64,000 bases of DNA, from the NCBI GenBank assembly GCA_943737045.1, contig CALSFV010000281.1, positions 323,001 to 387,000 on the forward strand. The letters run 5' to 3'. Position 1 is the stretch's first letter, and every line of letters starts with the position of its first letter. Position numbers and translations under genes: made by a program. The notes beneath the pieces are model-generated. The model did no database searches. It saw only the letters and a list, made by a program, of their open reading frames with translations, and had not been told where the DNA came from. Origin of the DNA: Parapristionchus giblindavisi. Taxonomy: Eukaryota > Nematoda > Chromadorea > Rhabditida > Diplogasteridae. This document shows positions 11,032-22,300 of this stretch, piece after piece.

Positions 11032-13213
11032 CAAGTCGACAATGCTTATTATCGCTATGAGGGTCACTCCCCGTACTTTCAAATTCTTTACAAACCATTC
11101 CCTAGATAGTACCTGTATTCCAGCAGCAATCAGCTTGAACGCATAAATGGAAGGAGTGAATACTGAGGCAGGTGTTCTGGGCATTCTTATCGAATTCATC
11201 AGCTTCCTCATATTCGCACCGTTTGCGATCTTGACGGATGTTGCAAAATTCGGTGAGAGATCCCAACCATCGTCATCTTTAGAATAAATAAGTTAACATA
11301 CAATGGACGATTACCGTACTAGAGATATCGACATATTCGAGATTTGTATGACGTTTGATGATTTCTTCGATCATTGCATGCGCATCTTCAAAGCTTGCAT
11401 TACGGTGCAATGAGTATGACAGGTCTATTGATTGTAATTGAGGCCACAATGGATCCCTGTTGTTTCTGAATGCTTCCCTGAACACACGCAATCTGAAACA
11501 ATAAACATTAATAGTTAAAATTGAAGATTTTATAGTGAAGATACATATGCACCTGAATGTAGTATAGAACCTGTATAGGACCTGTATCCATGAACGTTGG
11601 CAAACGGTTTGCCGGCAAACGTGACGTCACAACCGTAGGCGGAGGCGTTTGCCAGAGATAATCCGAATACGCTTGTGACGTCACATTTGCCGGCAAACGG
11701 TTTGTCAACGTTCATGTATACAGCCTCTGGTGTGCCCAACATGGAATATTCTGTACACATAATTTCAAAGTCTAATTCAAATGGTATTCGAGACAATTTT
11801 ACATGTTATATATCTCCAAGTAACCGTACATTTCATACATATACAAATTGACGAATCTGAGATTGCTCAACTTGCGGAGAACCACGACCTTCTGTTTATC
11901 GTCCATAGTTAACTTGAACAAGAATTGTAGTGATAGTGTCTCCAAATTTGGCGTTTCTTCCAGAAATGAAATGTCCCGAATATGTGCACATCGCAATAAT
12001 TCCAGATATCGTAGGTTATCTCTTCCCTGAAGGAATTTAAAAATATATATATTGGTTTAATTATTCTGGCACACGGCGGTTCAATGAAGAGAAATCCCTA
12101 CATTTAACTTTGGCTTGAAGTTTCTTGCATTACGAAAAATCGGCAAAGTTGATTTGCACTGGGCGGGATTCGAACCTACGAGGTTAGGATAGATACACAA
12201 AAGTTCTATCCACTAAGCCATCTCGGCATGTTTCGCAAATCGTAAAACTCGATGATAGGTCTAGTCAGAAGCGTTCGAGTGGCGAGCGCCCAGATATACC
12301 GTAGTCAACTTCCGCGCGGAGGAAAAGATAGATGTTTTACTGCTTATCATCACTCAGTTTGCGATACTTTTTTCTCCGGCAAGAGCCTCTTAGTTACTAT
12401 GATTGAGCCGCCGTGTGGCATGACACTGGAAGTGTAGAGAATACCTTCAAAATGGCTTGCAAGCTGTCTTCGTCATGATCACCATCAGCAAAAAAATCGC
12501 CTTTAGTACAAGACATTGATAAATATTCCAGTTGAGGAAATATACCATTCTTAAAATAATTGTTTAATATTTTAGGATTAACCAAAAGTTTTTCGAATGA
12601 AAATAACCTTCATCAGTTTTGTGATCAAATCTGAATGTTGATAAAACGATATGTTCAGATATACCAAAGTAGGTGAGAGCAATGGCAAAGTTTCGAGTAA
12701 ATTAACTGGGTCATCATCTTCATTTGTTCCTGCAATGATTTTCGTGAGGCGATTAATAATCTTTTCATCTTCTCGCCTAATTTATAAAATGTTGTTTCAC
12801 GGAGCGATAGAGATCTTAGTTTGTGCTTGAACAATATTGATAGGGACCGCGAGGATACGTTGCACAACGACAGGTCTGCCTGATTAAGAATAAACTTATG
12901 ATTTTTATTTTTAAACTAATGAAAGTACTGAATTAGTGTTCTTAATTTCAACACTTAAAAATATTTATTTGGGACGAAAAAAAAGAAGAAAAACCTCAGT
13001 TATTGTGAATTTATCGTTATTCAACATTGATAGTGTAGTCGAATTTAGTTTCACTCGACTTTTTAAAGATTTCAGAATATCATTGGACAAAGACACGGGA
13101 AGAGGTTCTTGGATATGTGGAATACGATTCTTCGAAATGAGTACAGCTGCTTTCGATACAGTTAGCTGCCTCAGAGTAATTGAGCGTTTAGGCTGATCGC
13201 GAAAGTCACACAT
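11032..13213 (-). CDS. Leucine-rich-repeat N-terminal half of a ZYG-11/ZER1-like gene
   Basis: The start ATG at 13213 follows a TTTCAG acceptor by two bases, as expected for a trans-spliced first exon. Exons: 13213-12995; 12879-12608; 12549-12445; 12026-11845; 11492-11320; 11276-11032. Phases agree except inside the second exon, where the LRR reading changes frame near 12785. Either a 29-nt intron (12800-12772) is removed, which restores frame exactly but is very short, or this is a frameshift lesion. LRR-like strings include RSLSL, FPQLEYLSM, PNLETLSLQF and LQSIDLS. The last donor (GTATGA, 11031) leads into a 2.2 kb transposon and then to the armadillo-like exons at 8000. ZYG-11 and ZER1 proteins are CUL2 substrate receptors of this layout; that identification is inferred. 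A MITE (11583-11721) and a tRNA-like repeat sit in its introns. Confidence 0.5.
11583..11721. mobile_element. 139-bp palindromic MITE with GTGACGTCAC arms
   Basis: The arms read CATGAACGTTGGCAAACGG, then GCCGGCAAACGTGACGTCAC at the left, mirrored at 11673-11721. It sits in an intron of the LRR gene. A related palindrome with the same GTGACGTCA element is at 24365-24523, and a terminal fragment (CATGAACGTTGACAAAC) is at about 22680. Confidence 0.8.
12155..12232 (-). repeat. tRNA-derived repeat in intron
   Basis: On the minus strand an A-box-like TGGCTTAGTGGATAG is followed about 30 bases later by a perfect B box, GGTTCGAATCC. It lies in the intron between 12445 and 12026. The anticodon arm is not convincing, so I call it tRNA-derived rather than a functional tRNA. 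Confidence 0.5.
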
Positions 13214-13224
13214 ACCTGAAATTT
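13214..13224 (-). promoter_or_regulatory. Likely spliced-leader trans-splice acceptor
   Basis: The minus-strand sequence AAATTTCAG ends two bases before the first ATG of the LRR gene, and no upstream coding exon is seen. Nematode SL1 addition typically uses exactly this arrangement. An ordinary acceptor after an untranslated exon is the alternative. Confidence 0.5.
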
Positions 13225-13429
13225 AGAAAAAAAGAGGTGCGAAGAGGGTTAGGATTAGAAATCGTATCTCGAACCGAATATATTTGAGCAAATCAGTAAA
13301 TTATTGCAGTATTTTTCATAATATAATTTTTTTCCTAACACATATAATAAAAAGGAATTGTGAAATGGCCAAGAAGTCACAGGAGACTCCTAGGTCATGA
13401 ATAGATAGAGTAGAAGGTAAAAGATGAGA

Positions 13430-14400
13430 GTAGAATATGGAAGAGAGGGGCTTGTTTTATTTTATTTATTTATCGTACACCACAAGGGTCTTTCAACAAG
13501 TACAAAGTGTTCGAGTGCAAGAAAAAAATATGTGAAATATCAAAATTTTTATAAGAGAAGGAGATGGGGAAGGGGGAATGTGATAGATCAATTGATCACG
13601 CATTTTGCTGCAGTGAGGAGGAGTTAAGAGGGGAGGAGCCTCTAGTGTGGTGGAGCAGCCGCAAATCCAATTTATATCGTATTGGATCTCAGAGTGAGCA
13701 GGGAGGGAGAGATCAAAGATCAAGTCAAAAGGGTAGAAGGGACGGGGAATACAAATTCAGAACTGAAATACCTAGGTTGTTCGGAAGATCAGGAAACTCA
13801 ATCAGATGATGTTTAATACAAGGGGTGGACAATTTCGGATCACAAATTATGTGTAATTTATTCAAAAATCGGGATGTTCTTTGGGAGAAGGATGCTTTTA
13901 GGTTTTCTCTTTTGGACTTGGGAATTTGGAGAACAAAAGCATTGTGACGACGGCTAATAGGTCGATATGTATAAAAACGGCAAGCAGGAAGGTCTACAGT
14001 ACAAGAGAAAATTTTAAGTGCTAGTATAAGATGGGAAATAATTCGACGAACATAGAGGCTAGGTAATTTATAGAATGATAGTCTATCTATATACGAAGGG
14101 GGATACAAACTTTGAACGAGAACAACAATAAAAAAGTAAGCGGGTAAACAAATGTTGCACTATTTCTAATCGATGGATTCTTCCTTTAGATAAAGGGGAC
14201 CAAACAAGGGGAGGCTTATTCTAAGATGGTAACAATGAAAGATTGATAGGCATGAATATAAGGTTCCTGTAAAGGACATGTGACACTACGAATTTTTAAG
14301 CAGCAATCTAATACGGATGAAATCCCTTGAGAAAGTTGTAGATGCGAAGTCATAGACCTTTGATGACTATAAAATTTAGATGTTCTACATATAGCAATGA
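13430..14400 (-). pseudogene. 5'-truncated non-LTR retrotransposon, RT C-terminal part
   Basis: The minus-strand frame around 14108-13725 has the C-terminal signature of LINE polymerases (DRLSFYKLPSLYVRR followed by a basic region and a Phe-Ser-Gln-Arg-Thr segment). Upstream at about 14350-14216 is a match to the preceding segment (SFIVTILE), in a different frame. The 3' end is TTTATTTATTTATC-rich near 13455. Frameshifts and stops show it is dead. Confidence 0.6.
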
Positions 14401-14655
14401 TATAGAGAAGAAGGTAGAAGGTGAGAGTGAATAGAATATGGAAGAGGGGTTTGTGTTGCCTATGTAAGGCATAGGTGTGTACGCTGGAGGAAAGGCTGTG
14501 CGCAAAATGATGAAGGGGGAAGGCAAGGCTGTGAGCATGAATTTTTTCCATGTTTGACTCAAAATTTTCCCATTTTTTACGAGGCAAAGCTATGCGCAAA
14601 GCCCCGATGGTACATCAAAGCTGTGCGCAAAAGAAATTCGTTTTCACGTGCCCAC

Positions 14656-15152
14656 CAGGGCTGGGATTTGACGTTTGACGATTTGACGGATTGACGGCAT
14701 CCATCCGTCAAATTATTTTTTGACGGAAACCGTCAAATTTTATCCGTCAAATCCGTCAAAAATTATAGCGACAATAAAAGGTAAAATGGGCGACCATAGT
14801 CAATAATAATATGAAATTTTTAAATTATATATTTTTCGACTGCCATCCCCCTATTTCTCACGATAAATGAAATACTGTAAATGTGTTCAGTAATGAACAA
14901 AATCGCTTTTCGTCATGCAACAAGAACATCCAAATTTATGATTTTGAGTAATTATCTACGACTCGTTGTTTATGTTATGTCGTTGTGCTTTTTTGTTGCT
15001 CTCAGTTGAAATCCCTTGTTAAAAGATGATTTTGAATTAAGCCAGAGGCATTTACAATATTTTGACGAATTTGACGGTATTTGACGGATTTTCTAATCGT
15101 CAAATTGACGTTTTGACGAATCCGCCAAATTTTCATTTGACGCCCAGCCCTG
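14656..15152. mobile_element. hAT-like MITE, ~497 bp
   Basis: It begins CAGGGCTGGGATTTGACG and ends with the inverse, CATTTGACGCCCAGCCCTG, a classic hAT terminus. Flanking 8-mers GTGCCCAC and GTACCTAT match at 5 of 8 positions, which fits an old 8-bp target duplication. Subterminal regions carry many TTTGACG/CGTCAAA words in both orientations. No coding sequence. Confidence 0.75.
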
Positions 15153-15914
15153 GTACCTATGATGTAAGGTACAGTGCAGTCTAGCAACTGATATAAAACA
15201 AGAATATCAATAAAATTTTAGGATAAATGTTGTGGGACTGGACCGAAAAAAGGACAAAGATGAGGAAAAATTCATATTGATGACATGTAGAAGGAATACA
15301 ATGGGAGGGTAACGATCGAACAGAGACCACAGTTTGTTTGGCTAGCTAACAACAATAAGATTTGTAAAATTGTAGACTTGCATACAGTATAATTGAGTGC
15401 AACAGAAAATTCGTGCAGTTTTTTTCCTACTACAAATCAAATATTAAACTAAGCATTAAAATCATGAAATGACCGAGACCATGAGAGTTCAGAAGAGATT
15501 CGATTTTAAATCTGACATACCGAACACACGCAACGCGAACACGCGCAACGCGCGCAACATAAGCTTGAACACTCAAAAGCTTGAACACTTTCCCACGCAA
15601 TTCCAATTTCAAATCACTTAGTGTCGGTTCTAGAATAGGCACCCGAAATATGAGTTTCTTATTTTTAGGTAAGCAATGAAGCAAATCAATGGCAAATAGA
15701 AGCAAATAGAAAAGGAAGTTAGAGAAGACAAGAGAGAGGGGAGAGACAGAGGGGGGGGGGGTGAATGGATGTTTGGGAGACTCAAATGCCGAGAAAGAGG
15801 CGGAGAGAAATGGGGACACTAAAGGGCGGAGATGTTGTAGGGACATACGTTCGTTTTTCTTTTGAAAAACATGAAAAATGTTATCAAGGTTTTTGCTTAT
15901 TCTGACCATTTTCA
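15153..15914. other. No gene recognised
   Basis: AT-rich with a G-run near 15755. The 161-codon minus-strand frame at 15430-15915 is low in complexity and has no recognisable domain. Confidence 0.35.
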
Positions 15915-16390
15915 TATTCTTTTTTATTTTTTTATTTTTTATTTTTTATTTTTTTATTTATTTATCCATCAGTTAAAAGCAAGAATAATAAAAGAATGAA
16001 GCAATAAGGGAGTGATGGAGTTCCGTCGCTTTAAGCGATTTCGGTTCGGGAGAGTGGCAGCTTAAGTTGAATTATGATTTTTTAATATAAAAAAAGGACG
16101 AATACGAGATTGAGTTATAATATTGTGAGGGGGCAAATTTAGTTTCCCTGCACGGAATATATGGGGAGGGGAGAGATAAGCTCTTGGGTGAGGGAGTCCC
16201 AAGTGGACAAAGATCTAGAAGCACATGTAGAAAGAGATTTAGTAATACAAAAAGGGAGAGATATCTGAGAGATATTGGTCGAAAGCGCGCTAGGCACAGT
16301 CATAAGTATGCAAATAGAAAGGGTCTCATAATACCGAAATCGGCCGCCCTGTAAGTCTAGAGACAGGGCGGCCGATTTTTTTTGCAATTA
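15915..16390 (-). mobile_element. 5'-truncated non-LTR retrotransposon, 3' end
   Basis: The minus-strand frame at 16387-16139 ends in a Cys-Ala-Ser-Arg-Ser, then Trp-Asp-Ser-Leu-Thr segment, matching the LINE RT C-terminus also present at 49613-49245. The 3' untranslated part shares the TCCGTCGC...GCGATTTCGGTT stretch with the copy at 49177. The 3' tail is the TTTATTTTT-rich tract at 15915-15965. Confidence 0.65.
16338..16383. other. GC-rich perfect hairpin followed by a T-run
   Basis: Arms AATCGGCCGCCCTGT (16338-16352) and its exact complement (16363-16377) flank a 10-base loop, then eight Ts. It looks like a bacterial intrinsic terminator but lies in eukaryotic repeat sequence at the 5' break of a retrotransposon copy. 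The function is unknown. Confidence 0.6.
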
Positions 16391-16991
16391 TTGCTTACAA
16401 TTAAATTGTCGAATTCGTAATACTTTACGACTCCCACTCATTGCTATAATGAGCCTCTGAAGCCAGAGTCGTAAGTATTAACCCCTGGGCGTGTAAAACC
16501 AAGGTACAAGGTGTGATAGAGTATTATATTTATTACATTTACAAAGCACACAATAAAAACCTCCTAAGCCTTCGAGAAATGAGCATGGGACTACGGTAGG
16601 GTGAAGGGCTAAGAAGTTAAATTATATATAAGAATATTACTATAGGTGGGGGGAGTGGGGGTAAAAACGACCTCTCTCGTCACGTCCATTCTTCCTCTCT
16701 AAAGGAGGGTGGTTCAAAGACCACTCCTCTGCCTATGGGAAGAGGGAGGTAGAAAGAGAGAACAGATTGTGAGATGAAGGAGATGATAAAGAGTGAGAGG
16801 GAATAGATAGACGGGATTATAACGAATTGATTGGTTATTTGATTAACTCACCTTTCTAGATTGCGAGTTGTATAGCTTGATTTCTCGACATATCGCTACA
16901 TGACCTCAGTTATTCGCAGTTTGGCGCATTTATTTTGCGTGTTATGAGCCTAATAATGGAGACAAGTATGGAAAGTGAGATAATAAATGCC

Positions 16992-17187
16992 TAAAGAAGG
17001 GGGGCCCACGAGATTTGGGGTGCGCTATTGACAAGAAGAACGTGGGACATAGGAAGCGACATTATGTTCTCTATTCGATTTGAGAGATTGAACGCGTAGA
17101 GCGTGTTCGATTCCCGTTTGCAACTTTCTATATATTTGTCCTTCAAATTCAAAAACTCGCGCCTTTCCCTGAAGGATCAATGAACTT
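16992..17187. mobile_element. Decayed fragment of the tRNA-core TIR element
   Basis: The left end GGGGGGCCCACGAGATTTGG and the following ~150 bases match 6738-6990. The A-box half of the tRNA-like region is deleted (TAGAGCGTG joins directly to TTCGATTCCCG near 17105). The right end is missing. Confidence 0.6.
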
Positions 17188-17189
17188 CG

Positions 17190-18290
17190 ATTTTTTGGTT
17201 TTTTAGTTAATAATCATATTGCTTATCCTTGATGTACGATGTGTGGTGCTATCGTAATCGGTGATGTGCTTGATTGTGTTACAGTAATATGTACCATGAC
17301 GTTCAACACTAATGTTAACTTACCTTGCCTTAACTTAATTTACGTGAGCATGACTTTATTTAACTTTGTTTACTTAACTGTACTTAACTTATTCCTTATG
17401 GCCTTATTACTTAACTTAATCCTTGACTTATAACTTAAGTAATGACGACTTGACTTATTAGCTAACTTGGTATGGCTTGGAAAAACGGTGTACGCCGAGC
17501 ACTACATTGAAAGAGAGAGAGAGAGAGAGAGAGGAAAGTGGGCGTGGTCTGAACAAAGCCATCACTATTCTGTTTTATTTATAGAGTATTGATAGCAATA
17601 TTTTGTAATTGTCATAATCTCCTGAGAGGACATGAGGGAGGTTTGAGGACTCTCCAGAACATTGTCAATCCATCATCAACAGATTCAGAAGAAATGAGAA
17701 TTGTTGCTAATAAATTACTCAATTTCGTAAAATGATTGTAATACTCCTATCATTCTAATATATTTATTTCATATTTAAGATATCTTGATTTCATTTACCT
17801 CTTTGTAAACTCACCATTTCATAAATGTTTCATAAACAAATTCTTTTTTTTTATAATCAATGCTGTTTTCAGCAAATCTGCTTACAATTTATTCGGAGAG
17901 TGAAGAAGAGACGAACGAGAGACTAACCGCTCACAACCGAGACAAACGCAAAGAAAATGAAAACCATGGTGAAAAAAAATATGTGATGAAATAAAGATCA
18001 AAGATTAAACATCAAAGATAAAAAATATAGGGCAAGGAATACTTGCAAAGAATCAGCGCGGATCAATAAATCTAATGTGGTGTTAAAATCTAGGAAAAGT
18101 AGATGGAAAAATGAAAAGGAGTCATATTGTGGTTGTAAAAGTAGTTGCAAAAGTTGCACAGCTTCGTAGTTGACAAATTCTTGCAACACAAATACTGTGT
18201 TGGATTACTACTTTTCCAACTAGTTTTACAATCACAAAATTAACACTACTTTTCACTTTTCCATCTACTTTTCTAAGATTTGAATACCAC
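17190..18290. other. No gene recognised; simple repeats
   Basis: ACTTAACTT-type repeats at about 17320-17460 and a (GA)n run at 17511-17534. Remaining frames are short and unsupported. Confidence 0.4.
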
Positions 18291-18299
18291 ATAAGAGCG

Positions 18300-18378
18300 A
18301 TAGCCATTGGCCCATGTACTATAGTGGTTAGTACTCCGCATTGTGTCCGTGGCGACGCTGATTCGATTTCAGCCATGG
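18300..18378 (+). repeat. tRNA-derived repeat
   Basis: It has the layout of a tRNA internal promoter (CTATAGTGGTTAGTACTCCG, then GATTCGATTTC), with bases diverging from a functional gene. A matching fragment in the other orientation (CATGGCTAGAATCGAACCAG) is near 30498-30520 in an intron of the phosphatase-like gene. Confidence 0.45.
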
Positions 18379-18470
18379 ACAACTTTTTTCACTCTTTTTT
18401 CTGTAATTAAAAAAAATATGTCATTTATCGATGCTTGAATTCAAAATAACCAATTTGAATGTGCAAAAAA

Positions 18471-18666
18471 TATACACTTGTTTATTTGGTACGAGAGTAG
18501 CCAGCCGCAGCCACAATGATTTTCTATGATTCCAAGCGAGATAGCACGTAGATCAGAGAGAGCGCGAGGAGGGCAGGGTGGGAAGGGGGGGGGGGGTTGA
18601 TCGATAGAATATTTCTGCATTTTACCAGCCATTAGCAAGGTAATTACACAAGTACATTTTATACGG
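18471..18666. mobile_element. ~196-bp MITE, TATAAAATGTACTTGTG family
   Basis: It has inverted ends TATACACTTGTTTATTTGG and ACAAGTACATTTTATA. The same element lies in opposite orientation at 28983-29179 in an intron. A terminal fragment is at about 23713-23732. Confidence 0.75.
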
Positions 18667-19336
18667 ACAGTACCGGCAATCATTGAGGCATTCTTATGAA
18701 CAATCCACCAGTTGAGTCTGTGTCTCAATCACATTGTTTGTCATTAAGAACGTGTTTTTGTGGTGATTTCTCTCCTCATTTGTGCAATACAAAAATGTAA
18801 AAATAGATTTGTGAAGAATTCATTCTCTAAAATTGGCGATCTCGTCGCTCCAAGACTAAAAATAAAAGCTGTTGTCTCTGTTGGCACAAAAGGCATGCTA
18901 AAAAAAATTCATCAATTTGAAACATTAAGTATAGAATAATAATTTTTTGGTATGCATAACTAAGATATGTATGATATGCAGAAATATTCGCGGGACTCCA
19001 TCTTAAAGGTTCTGAAACCTTTACCCCATCTGAAATTACTTAGTGTTTGGTATATGGTTTTGTAATCTAAGGATTTTTCCGTCAATGTACGTCTAGATAA
19101 GTGTTTACCTTCCAATGATTTTGTATAAAAATTGGTGCAAATTCAGTGCTTGCATGAACCAATCATAAAAATAGAGAGCAAAAGTCCGATCAATAATCGT
19201 AAACGCTGTATTTGTAGCCATAAATGATCTACAGATTTTTACGAGAAATTCTTATGATATGTCATCTTTTAACGTGCTTATAAATGCTGTTTAGTATATA
19301 AACAGAACGATTAAGCTGGTGCTGATGTACTAGATC

Positions 19337-22300
19337 ATGATTGAGTGTTTGGTGATCATCCTTCCCTTGTTGTCCTTAGCCTCAACTCAAGGGAATACGA
19401 TAATTCGCCTACACCAAGGTATCCAGTTTAACATTGGTTTAAAGGCCCAACCAAGCTAATTAGACTGGCCGCTCTGGCTAGACAAAGAAAGCGAGAGAGT
19501 GTGGCCAGAGCGGAGAGTTTCTGATTACCTCGGGTGTGCCTTTAATGATTAGTTTTTGTTTTAAACAGCGGATACATATCGTCTGAAATGTGAAACGCTG
19601 TTGTATCGGAGTTATTACTCTCGGTCCACTTGCTACTTCGCAATTCCGGAACCGGTGAGTATAAATAAATAAATGAATAAATATTTATCGCATCTCGTAA
19701 AATAGAAGTGAAATATCTCATACTATTTCCTCATCATAAATTGAAAAAATTATTTCAGACTTTCCTAAACTCTGCTTCTCAAACGTGCAACTCTGCCTTA
19801 CCCGGATCCAAACTTCAACTTAATCCTCCTTCAGAATTGTGGTCTAGACTCTTCATTGATGTAATTTGTACCTTATGATCAAGAGGAATTTGACTCATTT
19901 ACAAATCTATAGACAGTTTACAATGAACCCTTTTCAAGAGATCCGATTATCATATATCAACAGTGGATGGTGGAAAGAAACGCGTCGTCTGCGAATTCAG
20001 TCAGTAATTGATAAATCTATTTACTTCTTAATAATGCGGATCTTTTTTTTAAATTTATATTTTTTCTTCTTATCGTTTCTGTATTTGCTGTCGCACCTGT
20101 CACGGGTGTATCAAATAATTAAATAAATCATATCAGGCACTCTTTATTCATGTCCCAGTGGAGAAAGCTCCGACCTTCCTGGGAAGTGCCTCGAGAAAGC
20201 TCCCAATGGCATGAGTTATCAACAAGTACAATTGTTTTTTAAAAATATTTTCTAACTAATTAGTCCGAACTGCTTTCATACACACAGAGAGTATATTCAC
20301 ATATAATTTCATACGATGTTTTCTAGGCAGCCGATTACTGTTCAAAGACTCGGAACGGAAAGTTGCCTCGTATAGAAAACACGAAGGAAAGCCAAGTGAT
20401 TCAAGGTAATGAGATGACTACGTGTTGTCCGAATGTATTACAAAATTGAATACGTTAATGCATGTATTCGCCATTTAGCGCTAATAATAGATGATTTTGA
20501 GCTCTGGTCGGAGGCCAATCTGTTTGGCTTCGTCCAAGTGTTAATAGTACCGGTAAATGGTCTTCGCCACCTAATTATCTGGATTGGACGAAGGGTATTA
20601 ATGACTGAATTGTGTTCCATAGATGAATATAGTCCTATCAGATCGAAACACCATCAGTTGTAACAGTAACACGGCCATTTCTACGGTCGATAAGTCGGTT
20701 GAACAATGCAGCACAGTTGGTCAGGGAGAGATGGCTCCGAATAGTCAAATGTGAGTCGAAATTAGTGATGAAAAAATTGTTGATCAAATAAAATATTGAT
20801 TACATTTCGTTAGAAGTTTATCATAAAGTAATATATATTTACCATGAGAATTTTAAAATAAAATAAAATAAAAAAAACAAATTAAAAGATCGTTAATTTG
20901 TCATGAGTAGATTAATTAGACATAGACAATTAGACAAGATTTTTAACGAGAAAGATTCCAGTTAATGATCGAATGAAATCAATCACTCCCAATGGTTATC
21001 TACCATATCCATTCACAACAATGCGTGAACCTGATATTCAAATTTTTTCCAATTATTTTTTTATCCTATCAGCACATTAAATGCAGAGGGGGCCAAAACA
21101 GGGGGAATCTTCTTATCCACAAGATTTATCCTTTCGTCTCTGAGAGAATTCCGTTCAAAAAAACGTCAGCATATGAAACTTGATTGGAATAGTCGAATAA
21201 CCCACGAAAACTTGACGTTGCTCGTCCAATCGGCCTGCTTGACAATACGGATATACCGCTCCTGACTTTCCAAAGTCTACTAGGAGGGGAATCAACTGTT
21301 GGTCCTCTTCTCTTGATGGAATAGGCGAGTGTAGTCGAGAGTGGAGAGAGAATGATCCAACCGACCGAACCGCAGAGAGAAAAGGCAGAAGAAAATTGAC
21401 ATGAGAGACTTACAATCTCTACATGGCGACCACGGTAGGTAAGCAGCCGATAGTTTGAGATCGGTGGGAGAATACCCCGGAGTGCTATCCCGAATCAAGT
21501 CATGAGGCCAAAAGCGATGGTATGCGTACAGTACTCAGCAGGGCTGGTGCCTCGGTGGAACTCGGCTTATGGAGGGGTGGCATGTAAAGGAACCTGATAA
21601 AATCCTATGAAAACAATAATATAAAATAAGATGAGATATAATTCAGTAAGACCGTGGTCTGCGTGAGAGATGCTGATTCTCCTTTCTACACGTACGTTCC
21701 ACCCGCAACGACAACAACCACAACAACAACAACAACTACTACTACTACTACAACGACAACGACCACAACGAAACCGACAACCACCAAGAGACGTAAATAT
21801 TGAATTCTGTTCAGAACCATTCTCAAAGACACACCACGACCTAATTTGAAACTATCCGCTCTGGCAACGCTCTCTGGGAGACAAAGAAAGCCAGAGAGCA
21901 TTGCTAGAGCAGAAAGCAAATTATCTCGGAGTGTGCTTTTAATAGTTGGAAAACTTTAGGCTTACAAAACGGAAAATCAACTTATTCATAGATATAATTT
22001 CAGCCGATTGTGCTACCTATCACGTGTACAACGAGAACACAGGAAGATGCGAATGTTGGTTCTTTTTTTTAAAATTTAGAGATCAAAGGTCATATTTTCC
22101 AGGGCAACTTGGCAAGAACGTTTGCGTGGTGCTGAAAAATGTCCAGAACAACTTGCTAAACATAACCATTCCAACTTGGCCTGCAAGAAGCTATTTTGCG
22201 AGATGGCTACTGCAAAATTCGAATGAAATCAAAAATTTCAACGATCGAGTAAGCTCACATAATTTAAACACAAATGGATAACCAACGGATATTTTCCTCA

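Noticed and set aside
16338..16383. GC hairpin plus T-run as an intrinsic terminator
   Set aside because: All other evidence is eukaryotic; it sits at a retrotransposon truncation point.
20433..20663. Continuous plus frame inside the lectin-like gene
   Set aside because: The CTLD signature (GKW, NYLDW) lies in another frame with proper splice sites; this one has no lectin features.
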